Source: Seminavis robusta
Taxonomy: Eukaryota > Bacillariophyta > Bacillariophyceae > Naviculales > Naviculaceae
Direction: 5' to 3'
NCBI GenBank assembly: GCA_903772945.1
Contig: CAICTM010000067.1
Span: forward strand, 1-64,000
Length of the DNA: 64,000 nt
The notes under the pieces were generated by a model. That model did not search any database. It was not told where the DNA came from and was given only the letters and a program-made list of their open reading frames with translations. The translations under genes were made by a program, and so were the position numbers. Shown piece after piece: positions 20,996-30,941 of the stretch (position 1 is the first letter of the stretch; each line of letters starts with the position of its first letter).

Positions 20996-22147
20996 ATGGA
21001 AGGTCGGTTTGGACGAATCATTCTCCAACAAGTGGATAGGGTTTTGCTGGAGGAACCTAGCCGGGATGCCCTACTGTCCTTGCTGAAGATAGCAGACCCT
21101 GCCTTGGAGAGTGAAGAACTTCCTGATGAAAGAAAACGCAAGAGTGCATTTCGCCAACTGCAACTCTTAATCCATCCTGACAAGCACAATGGTGATGGCC
21201 AAGCCACAAAGCGATTCCAGGATGCCAAATCTTTCTTCGACATGTGCATTACAGTGCTTCACAAGCGCAGGTGCACCCAGATTCCCACACCTTCAGTGAA
21301 TCTGCCTTCTGAATTCCATGTCTGTGAAGAATGGCCCTTCTTGGCCAACGGTGCCCTCGGGCCCATCAGGAATCCAACAGTACCCCCAAATACAGCACTG
21401 GATGAAAGAACCCTTGAATTGACTATTGCCTTTAATTGCATAAATTGCCGCGGTGCCATTGCCCATGGAAAGAGAACAGAACTATTCTACAATGATGAAG
21501 ACGTCACTGAGGCTTCTGTTCAAACGGCAAAGGACCTGTTTGAAGAAGATTTTGATTCTGCCGTGGATCTTGAGTCTATTGATGAAATCAAAGAGGCGAT
21601 CATGGAACGTGGGCCTGTGGTTTCAACTTCCTTCCGTCTTACTCAGTCTTTCCTCAATGCCGGTGACCATGCACATGAATTTGAGGCAGGGCTTGTCAAC
21701 TCAAATCACGCCATCTTAATTGTAGGCTGGAAGCAGACTGCCTTTGGAGAAATGTGGTTGGTCCGATCCTACAAGGGGTCACAGGATATTCCAATTGCCA
21801 TGGGGCAGTTCTCATTGGAAGAGGAGGTGCTAGAACCAGATGCTCCCATGTCCATCTTCCCATGGCAAGACGAGGAGAAATGTTTTGACCACGACAATCT
21901 TCCAGATATCTGGTACTCTCAGTCCGCTATCTGGATGCCCTGCAAAGAGGACCAACTTCAGAATCTTTTTAAGGCCTTGGGTTGCTCCGTGCACACTGCT
22001 CTCCGCAAAAAAATTGAGTTTGTCATTCGCGAGGAAGATGTCCCAGCACGGAGTCGGTATGCTTATCTAACTGATTTGGAGTGGGTTCAGGAAGAAAAGG
22101 AATGGCTAGCACACGCAACATTTTGTGATGAATTTTGGACAAAGTGA
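20996..22147 (+). CDS. J-domain protein with papain-like (C1) C-terminal half, copy 2
   Basis: 383 residues. The start at 20996 is chosen because the paralog begins with the same MExRFGRIILQQVD. The J-like region has HPD in LQLLIHPDKHNGDG, and ATKRFQDAKSFFDMC follows. The papain-like half has IKEAIMERGPVVSTSFRLTQ, then NSNHAILIVGWKQ with the catalytic His context, and MWLVRSYKGSQDIPIAMGQF where a peptidase would have WLVKNSWG. As in copy 1 there is no CGSCWAF segment and no Asn, so it reads as a pseudo-peptidase. The CINCRGAIAHGK block is shared with copy 1. The copies align end to end without large gaps but differ widely, so the duplication is old and both are held under selection. Confidence 0.85.
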   Translation: MEGRFGRIILQQVDRVLLEEPSRDALLSLLKIADPALESEELPDERKRKSAFRQLQLLIHPDKHNGDGQATKRFQDAKSFFDMCITVLHKRRCTQIPTPSVNLPSEFHVCEEWPFLANGALGPIRNPTVPPNTALDERTLELTIAFNCINCRGAIAHGKRTELFYNDEDVTEASVQTAKDLFEEDFDSAVDLESIDEIKEAIMERGPVVSTSFRLTQSFLNAGDHAHEFEAGLVNSNHAILIVGWKQTAFGEMWLVRSYKGSQDIPIAMGQFSLEEEVLEPDAPMSIFPWQDEEKCFDHDNLPDIWYSQSAIWMPCKEDQLQNLFKALGCSVHTALRKKIEFVIREEDVPARSRYAYLTDLEWVQEEKEWLAHATFCDEFWTK

Positions 22148-23721
22148 TTGAGCTTGGTGGCAGAAGCAGTCCAAATTGAAACTAGTGGAACAAGTATCTT
22201 GGCAACCGCAGCCCTCGTGGCGAATTGGAATGTGCATGCACTATATTATGTTTCTTGATGACGTTTGTGTGTGGCGTAACTGAAGCGCTCTGGTGGTGTT
22301 TTCGGGTTACTGCAAGACTTTCCCTAACGCTATAGCATTGATGCTTCAATTCGTATTCTTACTTGAAAAAGGTGTGCTTAGCTCATAGAGTAATGGACTA
22401 GCTAGCTATGGTGGGTGTTGGGTTCGTCGTACAGGTACCGGTACTTAGTAACAACTTCGGTGAAATGAGTTATTGTCGACAATCTAGCTCCCCCGGTACA
22501 AGCTGTTTTGTACTGGTCGCACCAATTCAGCGAATCAATCGCAATAGACGGAGCCACTCAACTATTCAGTTGTAAAGAGGTTGCTTTTGACGAGTGCGCC
22601 TTTGCCACTACAACCTAAGGTACCACCGATCACGGCTTCATGTCGTTGTTGTGTCGAGTATAGCTTGGCGTCTTCTCAGCGTCCGGCCGCTGCCTTCATG
22701 TATGGAGCATCCAAGACAGTACAGAGCAGGTACCTGGTACCCGTGACTTGGATCATGTTTGGCTCTGTGATTGGGCCAATCCCCCATGCTCGGCCGTGTC
22801 ATGCCAATGGCGGCGGAGAGTTCGTGAATAGTAGTGCATTCGTACTGTTGGTTGTTGAAGTCAGGGTGGATTGCACACAAACAAAGGATTGCAAACAAAC
22901 AAATTGACAACTTGTTTTGCAATGTCTCTTCAAGTTCATTCGGATTGTCCCAGAGAATAGGATCCCTCGTCGACAAGACTATTTGCAAGCACGTAAGAGT
23001 CCCCATTTTTTCCCAACCCTTTGCGTTCCCCTTGTCAATTCACACTTTTTCAAACTGCGTGTCCTTGCCCACTTTGAGTCGAGTCTAATAATATTGGATC
23101 CGCTCATCATTGCCCTACCCTCAACGTAGACTGAATGCAGGTGAGCGAATTATCCGGCCCAAGAGTTGCCACTTGGCCTGAGACAGACAGTGGTGCGGCG
23201 GATTAAACTGGCTCGACTCGAGTGGGCCAAGTCGGAGTCTTCCGAATTGAATGGTTGGATCTCAGTCTCCGTCTCTTCCTGGTGTCGGTTCAGGTTCAGT
23301 TTTTTGAGGCGCATCGTCGTTGCCCCACTTGCCCCACGGTCAAGGGCAAAAAGTGAGCAGTGGTTCAGCAATCACGTGGGCACTGTCATCTTGGAAGAGC
23401 TTCATTCGCACTTCATCTTTACTTTAAATCTGCTGAGTCCAGCGATTTAAAACTTCTTTCTCCAGGAAGTTGTTCGGCAATTGAGCACGTGACCGTGTGC
23501 TTCCACCAGACTCCACGAGCCCGCCACGTTGTGTTCGTCGATCTGCAGTCATCGGAGTCATCAACACTTCCAACAGCTTCCGTCAACTCCCTTCACAATT
23601 TTTACAAGACCCACTTTAGAAAACACAGCAGCTCGTCGTTGCTGTTGTTGTCGTCTGTGTGGGTTGTTGTTAGACTCGGCTCGACTCTTAACTTGTTGTG
23701 CGTCTATAGTAGTACCTGACG
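22148..23721. other. Intergenic, 1.6 kb
   Basis: No family signal on either strand. Contains ACAGGTACCGGTACTTAG near 22430 and CAGGTACCTGGTACCCGTG near 22728, of the palindromic class seen in other gaps. Likely a long promoter region for the TAZ gene. Confidence 0.5.
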
Positions 23722-26700
23722 ATGGCAACTGTGACGGGTGAAGGTCCTGTACTGATATTGAGGAATGAGGAAGAGTCTCGAGATGATGGAAAGATGACGG
23801 AAGATGGTGATGACGAGCGAGTCATGGAACCCGCTGCGACTACTGCACCCAGTAAGGACAACCCATCGGCTTCGGATGATGATTCTAGCAGTGAGGAGGA
23901 GGAAGAAGAAGAGCAGAAAGACCAGCCTGCTTCTACTCCAGTGCCTCCACCGTTGCCACAAAAGCAACAGCAACCTCAAAGGCCATCCCAGAAGAAACCC
24001 CCTGCCATTTACAACGCGGAAAGAGACCCCGATTTGGAACAAAAGCACATGATTCTCTCCATTCTACTACACGGCGCCAAATGTCAAGCCAACCCCTGTG
24101 CCTTTTCCAATTGTACACAATCCAAGACAATGATCCGTCACGTTTCCAAATGCACGGCGGGCACCAACTGTCCCGTCTCGTTTTGTTCCAGTGCCAAATT
24201 TGTGCTCCGCTATGGACCCCAAATTCAAGACGCCATTTTGCAACGTGGCGTGCAAAACATCAATCCGATGCAACAATTGATGCAACAACAACAAAGGCAA
24301 CAACGACAACCCAATCGATTCAAACTCAAAATGGGACGGATTCGACAACGACGCACTGCGCCACGAAGACAAATGTCGTGGATTCCGGGCAAATTAGCGC
24401 CCATTCCGGAATGCAAGCATGAAACAAATGACCCTGATGATTACAGCACGGAAGAAGAAGAAGACGAAATCCCCAAACAATCCGAGGACGACGACGATTC
24501 CGATGACAGCGACGACAGTGATAGTAGCAGCGACGACGACGAGGGAGGTTTTGGAACTCCAGGAATTCCAAAAGTTGCTGCCCCACAACGACAACAACCA
24601 AATCCAACAACGAAAAAAGGCAAAAAGAACAAGTGGGACATGGACTACTCGGACAGCTCGGATGATGACGATGATGACCCAAAAGCGGGAACAGTCTCTT
24701 CTCCCAAAGCAGCAGCAGCAGCCACCAGCAGCAAAAATAATGTTCCCGTCGCCACACCCATTCAATATTCCAAAACATCTCCAACGCGAAATGCACGCAG
24801 CAAATCGCCAGTTCGCAGCAAGAGTCCACAACCGAGTAATCGAAGTACTATGGCGCGCAGTAAGAGTCCACAACCGACTCGAACTACGGCACGCAGTAAG
24901 AGTCCACTGCCACCCCCCAGACATACCACGTCCATGGGAGATCCACAACCCCGACAAGCCCAGGCAACAGCACGAGCCAAAAGTCCACTGCCGCCTCGCA
25001 CACGAGACAAGAGTCCACACTCGCAAGTGAAAAAGAAAAATGCAGTCCCTCCACGTCACACGACGTCCTTTGGAGATCCACATCCACCCCCCGTTGCATC
25101 GCGAAGCAAAAGTCCTGTGCGACAATCCAAAAGTCCTGTTCGACGACCAAAAAGTCCCTTGCCACCACCGAGGCACACGACATCCTTGGGAGACGCTCGT
25201 CCGGGGAATAATAGTACTGGTACCATGCGAAGTAAAAGTCCACAACCAACGGCAGCTCGAAGCAAGAGTCCACAACGTCCCACCACCATGCGAAGCAAGA
25301 GTCCACAACCAGCACCAGCGCGGCGCAAACAAACAACACAAAACAAAAGCCCCAATAGTATGGAACATCCCGATGATGAGGACTCGGAGGAGGACGACAA
25401 AGCACCTGCTCCAGCGCCTGCGCCTGCGCTTGCGACACAAACCGAGGATTCCGGCGAGGACGACTCCTCAGATGATTCAGACGATGATGACAGTGAACGA
25501 GTAGCGGCGCCTGTTCCGGCCCCCGCACCTGCTCCTACTCTTGCGCCAGCCCCTGCTCCTGCTACTTCTGGTTTGTCAAAGAAAACTGAGGAATCGGTAA
25601 AGGAAGAACCGGATTATGATTCAGACGATGACGACCATGAACGGCCAGCTGCTGTTCCCGCTCCTTCTCCTGTGCCTACAACCTCCACGACAGCTGCAAC
25701 ACCAGTCCCCGTTGTACAAAACGCAAACAATGACGACAACCAGAGCTCGCCAGTCAATGATGAAAAGGACTCAAACAATGACGACAACCAGAGCTCGCCA
25801 GTCGACAATGAAAAGGAGTCAACTGCGGCAGCGCTCAGTGCACCCTTGGAAAGTAACTCAGAATCTGCTGGAAATATGGCGTCTGACAGCAATGTCGGTG
25901 CAGATCAGAAGAAAGACGCAGACGATGAAGGGTCAGAAGAAAGAAACAACCAATCCTCTCAGTCGCCAAGAATATCGTCGAAGGACATTGAGTACCCATC
26001 GGACGAAGAAGAAGAGTCAAAGGAAAACGGCAGCACCAAAGAACTTCCTTCGGAGATGCAAGACGAGCCAACACCGCTTGCTGCCGGTGACGAGAAGAGC
26101 GAAATTGCGTCATCTGACACTACAGTGGTGGTTGGGAACATTAAGGAGAAGGACGATGGTGTGACAGCAGAATCAGAGAATTCGCCAGCTGTAATGTCGG
26201 CGCATGAAGGAAAGTCGAGCGACGACGATGTCTCGCAAGATGTTCTAGAAGCGCCGCAAACTACTACAGACAACGGTGAGCAAATGGACAGTGATGATGA
26301 GAGTGATTCTGAATCGAGTGGCGGTGTCGGGTATATTACAGCGGAGAGCATCGTTTCTTCCGACGACGACGTGAGCGCCTCGGAGAGTGAAGACGACAAG
26401 GACGAGGAAACGAGTCCTCCAGCAGTGGCTAACGACACAGTCACCGCAGAAGTTGCAGAAGATGGACTCGACGACAATTCACTCATAGCAAATGAGGCGA
26501 AGGAGCCAGGCGACTTGATTGTATCCGGCAAGGACGGAACAACCGTATACCACAATGTACAATGCCAGAGGATGAAAGGCAGCCTGACAGTATCTTCTGA
26601 AGAACTTCGTTTCGTCGAAGAAGACGATGATGACGACGACGAGCCCTTATCGATTCCATTGGAAAGCGTGTCAACGCACCAGCTCACCCCACCACCCCGA

Positions 26701-27642
26701 ACTGAGCTGAAGATGACACTTGCGAACGGTCGATCATTTGCGTTCCATCTTGAACCAAGAGAGTCTCTGGAGAGGCTGCATTCTGAAGTGGAGAAACGAT
26801 TGCTCGAATTTGCTGCGAACACAACCGTGGAAGCAGCGGAGGAAAAGGAAACGGATTTGGAAGAGGCTGCACCTGCCCCTGCACCATTACCAGTTTCGGA
26901 AGTCGATCCCGCACCAGCACCAGCTCCACTCCCGGTAGCCAGCGCCCCAGCTCCAGCTCCACTACCCATGTCGGTTTCTGCTTCAGACGACGATGACTAC
27001 GAGACAGAATCAGTATCCGCTGCTTCGACGACTGCTTTTGCCCCGCGACCCGACATAAACAACCACGACAGCGAGGCACCAGCCCCTTTGCCTTCAAATA
27101 CTGACGAGGCACCGCCGTCCTCAGACAGAGATTCCCGTGAAAACGGCGATGCTAGTTCGAGGGCTGAATACACCAATGTGCAATTCAGGGGGAAGAAAGG
27201 AACAATAGTTTTGGGAGAAGAGCATGCTAGTTTCGTTACGACCGACTCCCTCGGCGTCCAAAAATTAGTCAAGGCGTTCCCCTACGCCACCGTGGCCAAG
27301 ATCAGAACGAACTCTGAGGGCAGTGCAAAGGCAATGTTAAGGGTGATACCTTCCGGTCAAGGGAAGCCCTTCAGTTTCGAGGCTGAAAATCAAGATGCCC
27401 TTGGACCGCTGTTGAAAGATTTCTCCAGGCGTGTCAAGCGCTACAATGCAAAGCACGGCGGTACTTCGAAACAGGAGGCGTCGTCGGGAGGAAAGAAGCA
27501 AAAAGATTCCAAAACTACAACCTCGAAACAACCCAAAGAAGACAAGAAGACGCTGAAGATGAAATTGCCAACAAGCGTGAAAGGGCTGACGTCCAAACTG
27601 GGACTGACAAAGTCCAAGAAGAAATCGAAGGCGGCGCAGTAA
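23722..27642 (+). CDS. Giant TAZ zinc finger protein with SKSP repeats and two PH-like domains
   Basis: 1306 residues, single exon. A TAZ-type zinc finger lies at about 105-165: LLHGAKC, then CAFSNCTQSKTMIRH, then CPVSFCSSAKFVLR, the HCCC spacing used by CBP/p300 and plant/algal TAZ proteins to bind transcription factors. A long disordered stretch (about 230-900) alternates Asp/Glu/Ser runs, about ten R-S-K-S-P-Q-P type repeats, four PPRHTTSxGD repeats, and Ala-Pro runs. Two similar domains close the protein, about 935-1033 (VQCQRMKGSLTVSSEELRFV) and 1149-1242 (VQFRGKKGTIVLGEEHASFV). Both show the strand pattern of the PH-like fold at the N-terminus of TFIIH p62. The tail is Lys-rich. Expected role: nuclear transcription co-regulator; the PH-like call is inference. 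Confidence 0.82.
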   Translation: MATVTGEGPVLILRNEEESRDDGKMTEDGDDERVMEPAATTAPSKDNPSASDDDSSSEEEEEEEQKDQPASTPVPPPLPQKQQQPQRPSQKKPPAIYNAERDPDLEQKHMILSILLHGAKCQANPCAFSNCTQSKTMIRHVSKCTAGTNCPVSFCSSAKFVLRYGPQIQDAILQRGVQNINPMQQLMQQQQRQQRQPNRFKLKMGRIRQRRTAPRRQMSWIPGKLAPIPECKHETNDPDDYSTEEEEDEIPKQSEDDDDSDDSDDSDSSSDDDEGGFGTPGIPKVAAPQRQQPNPTTKKGKKNKWDMDYSDSSDDDDDDPKAGTVSSPKAAAAATSSKNNVPVATPIQYSKTSPTRNARSKSPVRSKSPQPSNRSTMARSKSPQPTRTTARSKSPLPPPRHTTSMGDPQPRQAQATARAKSPLPPRTRDKSPHSQVKKKNAVPPRHTTSFGDPHPPPVASRSKSPVRQSKSPVRRPKSPLPPPRHTTSLGDARPGNNSTGTMRSKSPQPTAARSKSPQRPTTMRSKSPQPAPARRKQTTQNKSPNSMEHPDDEDSEEDDKAPAPAPAPALATQTEDSGEDDSSDDSDDDDSERVAAPVPAPAPAPTLAPAPAPATSGLSKKTEESVKEEPDYDSDDDDHERPAAVPAPSPVPTTSTTAATPVPVVQNANNDDNQSSPVNDEKDSNNDDNQSSPVDNEKESTAAALSAPLESNSESAGNMASDSNVGADQKKDADDEGSEERNNQSSQSPRISSKDIEYPSDEEEESKENGSTKELPSEMQDEPTPLAAGDEKSEIASSDTTVVVGNIKEKDDGVTAESENSPAVMSAHEGKSSDDDVSQDVLEAPQTTTDNGEQMDSDDESDSESSGGVGYITAESIVSSDDDVSASESEDDKDEETSPPAVANDTVTAEVAEDGLDDNSLIANEAKEPGDLIVSGKDGTTVYHNVQCQRMKGSLTVSSEELRFVEEDDDDDDEPLSIPLESVSTHQLTPPPRTELKMTLANGRSFAFHLEPRESLERLHSEVEKRLLEFAANTTVEAAEEKETDLEEAAPAPAPLPVSEVDPAPAPAPLPVASAPAPAPLPMSVSASDDDDYETESVSAASTTAFAPRPDINNHDSEAPAPLPSNTDEAPPSSDRDSRENGDASSRAEYTNVQFRGKKGTIVLGEEHASFVTTDSLGVQKLVKAFPYATVAKIRTNSEGSAKAMLRVIPSGQGKPFSFEAENQDALGPLLKDFSRRVKRYNAKHGGTSKQEASSGGKKQKDSKTTTSKQPKEDKKTLKMKLPTSVKGLTSKLGLTKSKKKSKAAQ

Positions 27643-27662
27643 CCACCTCGCTAGCTAGCTAG

Positions 27663-27687
27663 GGGGGAAGACGGTTCGTCTTCCCCC
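27663..27687 (+). other. Perfect hairpin 20 bp after the TAZ gene stop codon
   Basis: An 11-bp stem, GGGGGAAGACG paired with CGTCTTCCCCC, with a GTT loop. It sits in the expected 3' UTR, directly after a CTAGCTAGCTAG run. It could be an RNA stability or processing element; no T tract follows, so it is not a bacterial-type terminator. Confidence 0.8.
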
Positions 27688-27731
27688 ATACAACCTTCCT
27701 GTCTATAATTTATCAACGCACCAGTTCAACA

Positions 27732-28127
27732 GGACCGTCCGACGGTTTTCACTCAGGATTTAAAAAGCTTCCACGACTGACAAAAAACTTGACCAGCACA
27801 ATTAAGGGATTGTTTCTTAAGGGATTGTTTAAGGGAGAGTCAAAGATTTAAGGGATTGTTGTTAAGAGATTGTTTATTTAAGGGATTGTTTTGGGGATAG
27901 TTGAAGAAATAGGGGATAGTTGTATGGTATTTCCATTTGGCGTTAAGGGATTGTTTAGGGGATAGTCCAAGATTTAAGGGATTGTTTTAAGGGATTGTTG
28001 CTTTAAGGGATTGTTTAAGGGATAGTTGATGAGTTAAGGGATTGTTTAAGGGATTGTTTTAAACGGTCAGTCAGTCGTGGCAATTTCAAGATTTTTTAAA
28101 TCCTGTGTGAAAACCGTCGGACGGTCC
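27732..28127. mobile_element. Fold-back/MITE-like element 1 with internal tandem array
   Basis: 396 bp bounded by inverted repeats. The left end, 27732-27766, starts GGACCGTCCGACGGTTTT; the right end, 28092-28127, ends in its complement, with one mismatch in the first 35 bp. Similarity continues inward through CCACGACTGAC on both sides, so arms are about 50-60 bp with indels. The outer 13 bp of each arm (ACCGTCCGACGGT) is itself nearly self-complementary. Between the arms lies a direct-repeat array. No open frame, so non-autonomous. No clear target-site duplication: flanks are TTCAACA and AGCCAGG. Confidence 0.8.
27802..28061 (+). repeat. Tandem array of TTTAAGGGATTGTTT-type units
   Basis: About ten copies of GGGATTGTT, each preceded by TTAA or TTTAA, at irregular spacing of 11-40 bp, plus variants reading GGGATAGTT and GAGATTGTT. 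All units face one way. This is the core of fold-back element 1. Confidence 0.85.
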
Positions 28128-28658
28128 AGCCAGGCTCTTTTAGAAATATCTTGCAGAAAGATTCCACGCTGAATCCCTCGCGATCGACAACTCCGATCCA
28201 CACGTGGGCAACGGACGAATCACGCGCGACAGCAAAGAGTCCACGATATGTTCGCTACAGGCTGGTTTACTAGCTGGAATGAATCGAATCCGCGGTGTAC
28301 AGGAGCACAAAACGAAGATCATCCATACACACCCTTCGCCACACAACAATCTCTACGCACCCGGTTTTCGACATCAGTACATGAATGTATTTTATGATGG
28401 CATCTAGTAAGCCAGATTCCAATGCAAACCTCCACAGCAGTTTTTGAAGTCTTTCAAACGAGTTCTCAGGACATCAGGTTTTCGTTTGAATCACACGAAT
28501 TGCACTCCATCCACCGGTTGCTCCACTTTGTTGATCGTGGTCCGTACCGGTACAGCGAACCCCAGTTCCACGATTCTTGTGCATGCAACGATACTCCAAA
28601 AGCAGCCGTGTTGGGAGTACTAGCTAGATTGTTGACAGACAAGCATTCATTCATCAAC

Positions 28659-30827
28659 ATGGAGAGCAACAATGTTGGATCAGATGAGCCCATGATAATG
28701 GACAGCAGTACAAATGGCGAAGAGCGTCATGATGATAGCCAGGGAAGTGCAAGCGTCGACAATGACTCGGACACCACCGAGACTGTGTCCATCCTTGAGC
28801 GAACCAATTCGGCGCAACAAGAGCAAATCGAAGGGCTGCAACGGGAACTGAACGAGTTGCGAGTGCAGCGTGGTGAAGAAGTCTATTGGTTGCGGCTGGA
28901 GTTGGATTCATCGCGACGAGATAAGGAAGCTGTAGAGGATAGAATGTCAGAACTCTACCGTGAGATGCAAGAGATTTTGGAAGCTCCTATTGACAAGAGC
29001 GAAGGAGCTGAGGCAAACAATGGGATGGTGAAGGAAGTTTGCACTGAACCGGACTACGTCAGCGCCCTCCAGGATCGCCTCACAGCATATGAACGCTCTG
29101 TCGAGATATTGAACCACCAGATTGAGATGATCAAGACGTCTTCGGACGTTGTTGTTACCAGCATGAAACAAGAGGTCACAGACCTTATGGAAGAGAAAAC
29201 GATAATGGAACGAGACATGTTGAATCAACTCTCAAGCTTGGACAACGATAAACGAAAAGTGGAAGTGGAACTAGCAGCTTCCCGTGCAGCCAAGCACTCA
29301 ACAGTTAACGGCACAGCACAAATAATGCCCACGCAAAGCACTGACGTTGACACGGGTGTTGAAGCACTCGATGAAGATATTGAAAACTCCACCAAACTCG
29401 CAGAAGCTTTCAACGGTACACCAGCCAAGGGGGTGCACGAGGAGTCCTTTTGCTCCACGGCAACAACTCAGGTGTCATCGTTTGTGGTTGATGGGTCTCA
29501 TCATCCAACCAGCTTCTTTTTCAAGGAGCACGATGAAGATTCTAAGGTGCAGCTCCTCCTTGAAAAGTCCCGCGAAGAAGTAGAGAGGTGGAAAGAGGAG
29601 GCCGAAACTTCCACGATGGACAACATCAAGCTCAAAGGGAAACTGGATGAAGTGACGAAGGAACTCATGTTCACCAGGTCGTCCGCAAACGTAGCTCTGG
29701 CATTGGACAGGATCGAAACCGACAGAGCAGAGACTCTGGCTCAGCTTGACCGCATCACTGTTCTGTGGGACCGGGCAGACAGTACTATTCAAGTCATGGA
29801 GGGCCTATTGTCAGAGTTTCAACCCAAGTCAGGCCAACCCGAAGACAACCCCACGCTCCAGAATGACCGAGGCAGACTGCTATCAACCTTGGAAACCGCT
29901 ACGCTAGTCCACGGTCAGATCAAGATGTCATTGATGCTCATCGAGCTGTCCTTGCGCAATCACTTGACGTGTATCCAAAACGACAACCTGCACATGCCAC
30001 GCAGCGAGCAAATAGTGAGTCGGTTGGAAGATGTACGCTCTGAAACGCTGTCTGCCATTGCAGCAGCGGAAGAGAAGTGGACAGGTGCGGTAGAGGCTGT
30101 AGAGAAGCAGATCCTCTCGGAGAACCAAAGCATCAACGATTCCTTGAAGGTTCAACTCGGAGAGCTTCAAAACGCACAGGAACGCCACAGGTCGCTCCAG
30201 CTGGAATTGGAAGAGCTTAAGGATCAACCGCCGCCTCTGCAAACTGAAGCATCATCAGAGGTGAATTCAACTCAAGCTGTTACTCCCACTGCTGCTGCCA
30301 CCGGTACTGATTCCGTTGCTGCTGATCATCAACCACCGAATAGTCAGAATGGCCAAGTGCAGTCCAATGGATTGATTGTGAGCCCCGGTACGATGGCACG
30401 GTTGCAAAAGGAGATCTTGACGGTGGTGGCTCTTGTCCAAGAGAAGAATGAAGCCATTCGATTGTTGATGACTACCATTGACAAGCACCGGCTCCGGGAG
30501 GAAGTGCTCAAGAAAGAGCTGAAGCGAGTGGCTCAAAAGTCCAACAAGAAAATCAAGAGCAAAGATGCCAAAGTTCCCAAACCGCTCAAGTTGGATCTGA
30601 TGAATGTCCCTCGTGCCAGCAAGGGCAAGGTGCATGTCGACTCGTCCAAGTCGGGGGGTGGCAAGTCTCCTCAAAAGAAGGTGCGGAAAAGTCAGAAGAC
30701 CAGCACCGCAGAACTAACCGTCATCTCTGGCGTTGTTGCCGAGGAAAAGAACCCCAGGAAGACCAAGTCTTCACGTCTGGTGCCTTTCCTTGGGTCAGGA
30801 TCGAACCGTGGTTGGTCGTCTCTTTAG
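28659..30827 (+). CDS. Long coiled-coil protein, function unknown
   Basis: 722 residues from the ATG at 28659; an in-frame ATG at 28422 would add 79 residues without domain character. The protein starts with an acidic Ser-rich stretch. Heptad-rich helices follow: TNSAQQEQIEGLQRELNELR onward to about residue 210, then about 290-370 (EKSREEVERWKEEAETS), 380-580 and 630-670. Short disordered breaks separate them, one Thr/Ala-rich near 600. The last 70 residues are Lys/Ser-rich (KSGGGKSPQKKVRKSQK). The architecture suits a cytoskeletal, centrosomal or tethering protein, but no named family is recognisable. It lies between two fold-back elements of the same family. Confidence 0.78.
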   Translation: MESNNVGSDEPMIMDSSTNGEERHDDSQGSASVDNDSDTTETVSILERTNSAQQEQIEGLQRELNELRVQRGEEVYWLRLELDSSRRDKEAVEDRMSELYREMQEILEAPIDKSEGAEANNGMVKEVCTEPDYVSALQDRLTAYERSVEILNHQIEMIKTSSDVVVTSMKQEVTDLMEEKTIMERDMLNQLSSLDNDKRKVEVELAASRAAKHSTVNGTAQIMPTQSTDVDTGVEALDEDIENSTKLAEAFNGTPAKGVHEESFCSTATTQVSSFVVDGSHHPTSFFFKEHDEDSKVQLLLEKSREEVERWKEEAETSTMDNIKLKGKLDEVTKELMFTRSSANVALALDRIETDRAETLAQLDRITVLWDRADSTIQVMEGLLSEFQPKSGQPEDNPTLQNDRGRLLSTLETATLVHGQIKMSLMLIELSLRNHLTCIQNDNLHMPRSEQIVSRLEDVRSETLSAIAAAEEKWTGAVEAVEKQILSENQSINDSLKVQLGELQNAQERHRSLQLELEELKDQPPPLQTEASSEVNSTQAVTPTAAATGTDSVAADHQPPNSQNGQVQSNGLIVSPGTMARLQKEILTVVALVQEKNEAIRLLMTTIDKHRLREEVLKKELKRVAQKSNKKIKSKDAKVPKPLKLDLMNVPRASKGKVHVDSSKSGGGKSPQKKVRKSQKTSTAELTVISGVVAEEKNPRKTKSSRLVPFLGSGSNRGWSSL

Positions 30828-30941
30828 ATATGTAGTGAGCTATCATTGTACCATATGGGCTAAGTTCTATAATAACGTGAACAGCAAACTTGTTGGGTTT
30901 TGCAACGTGGCAACGCTCACCTCTTCTACATCGTTGCTGAA

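Larger units (their letters stand above)
27643..28658. other. Intergenic, 1.0 kb, mostly fold-back element 1
   Basis: Holds the TAZ 3' UTR with its hairpin, fold-back element 1, and the probable promoter of the coiled-coil gene (28128-28658). The latter stretch is open in frame with the next gene from 28422 but shows no domain. Confidence 0.55.

Noticed and set aside
24394-25440. Long antisense open frames inside the TAZ gene (also 25959-26969)
   Set aside because: Produced by the Ser/Asp/Pro repeat codons of the plus-strand gene; low-complexity products with no domain.
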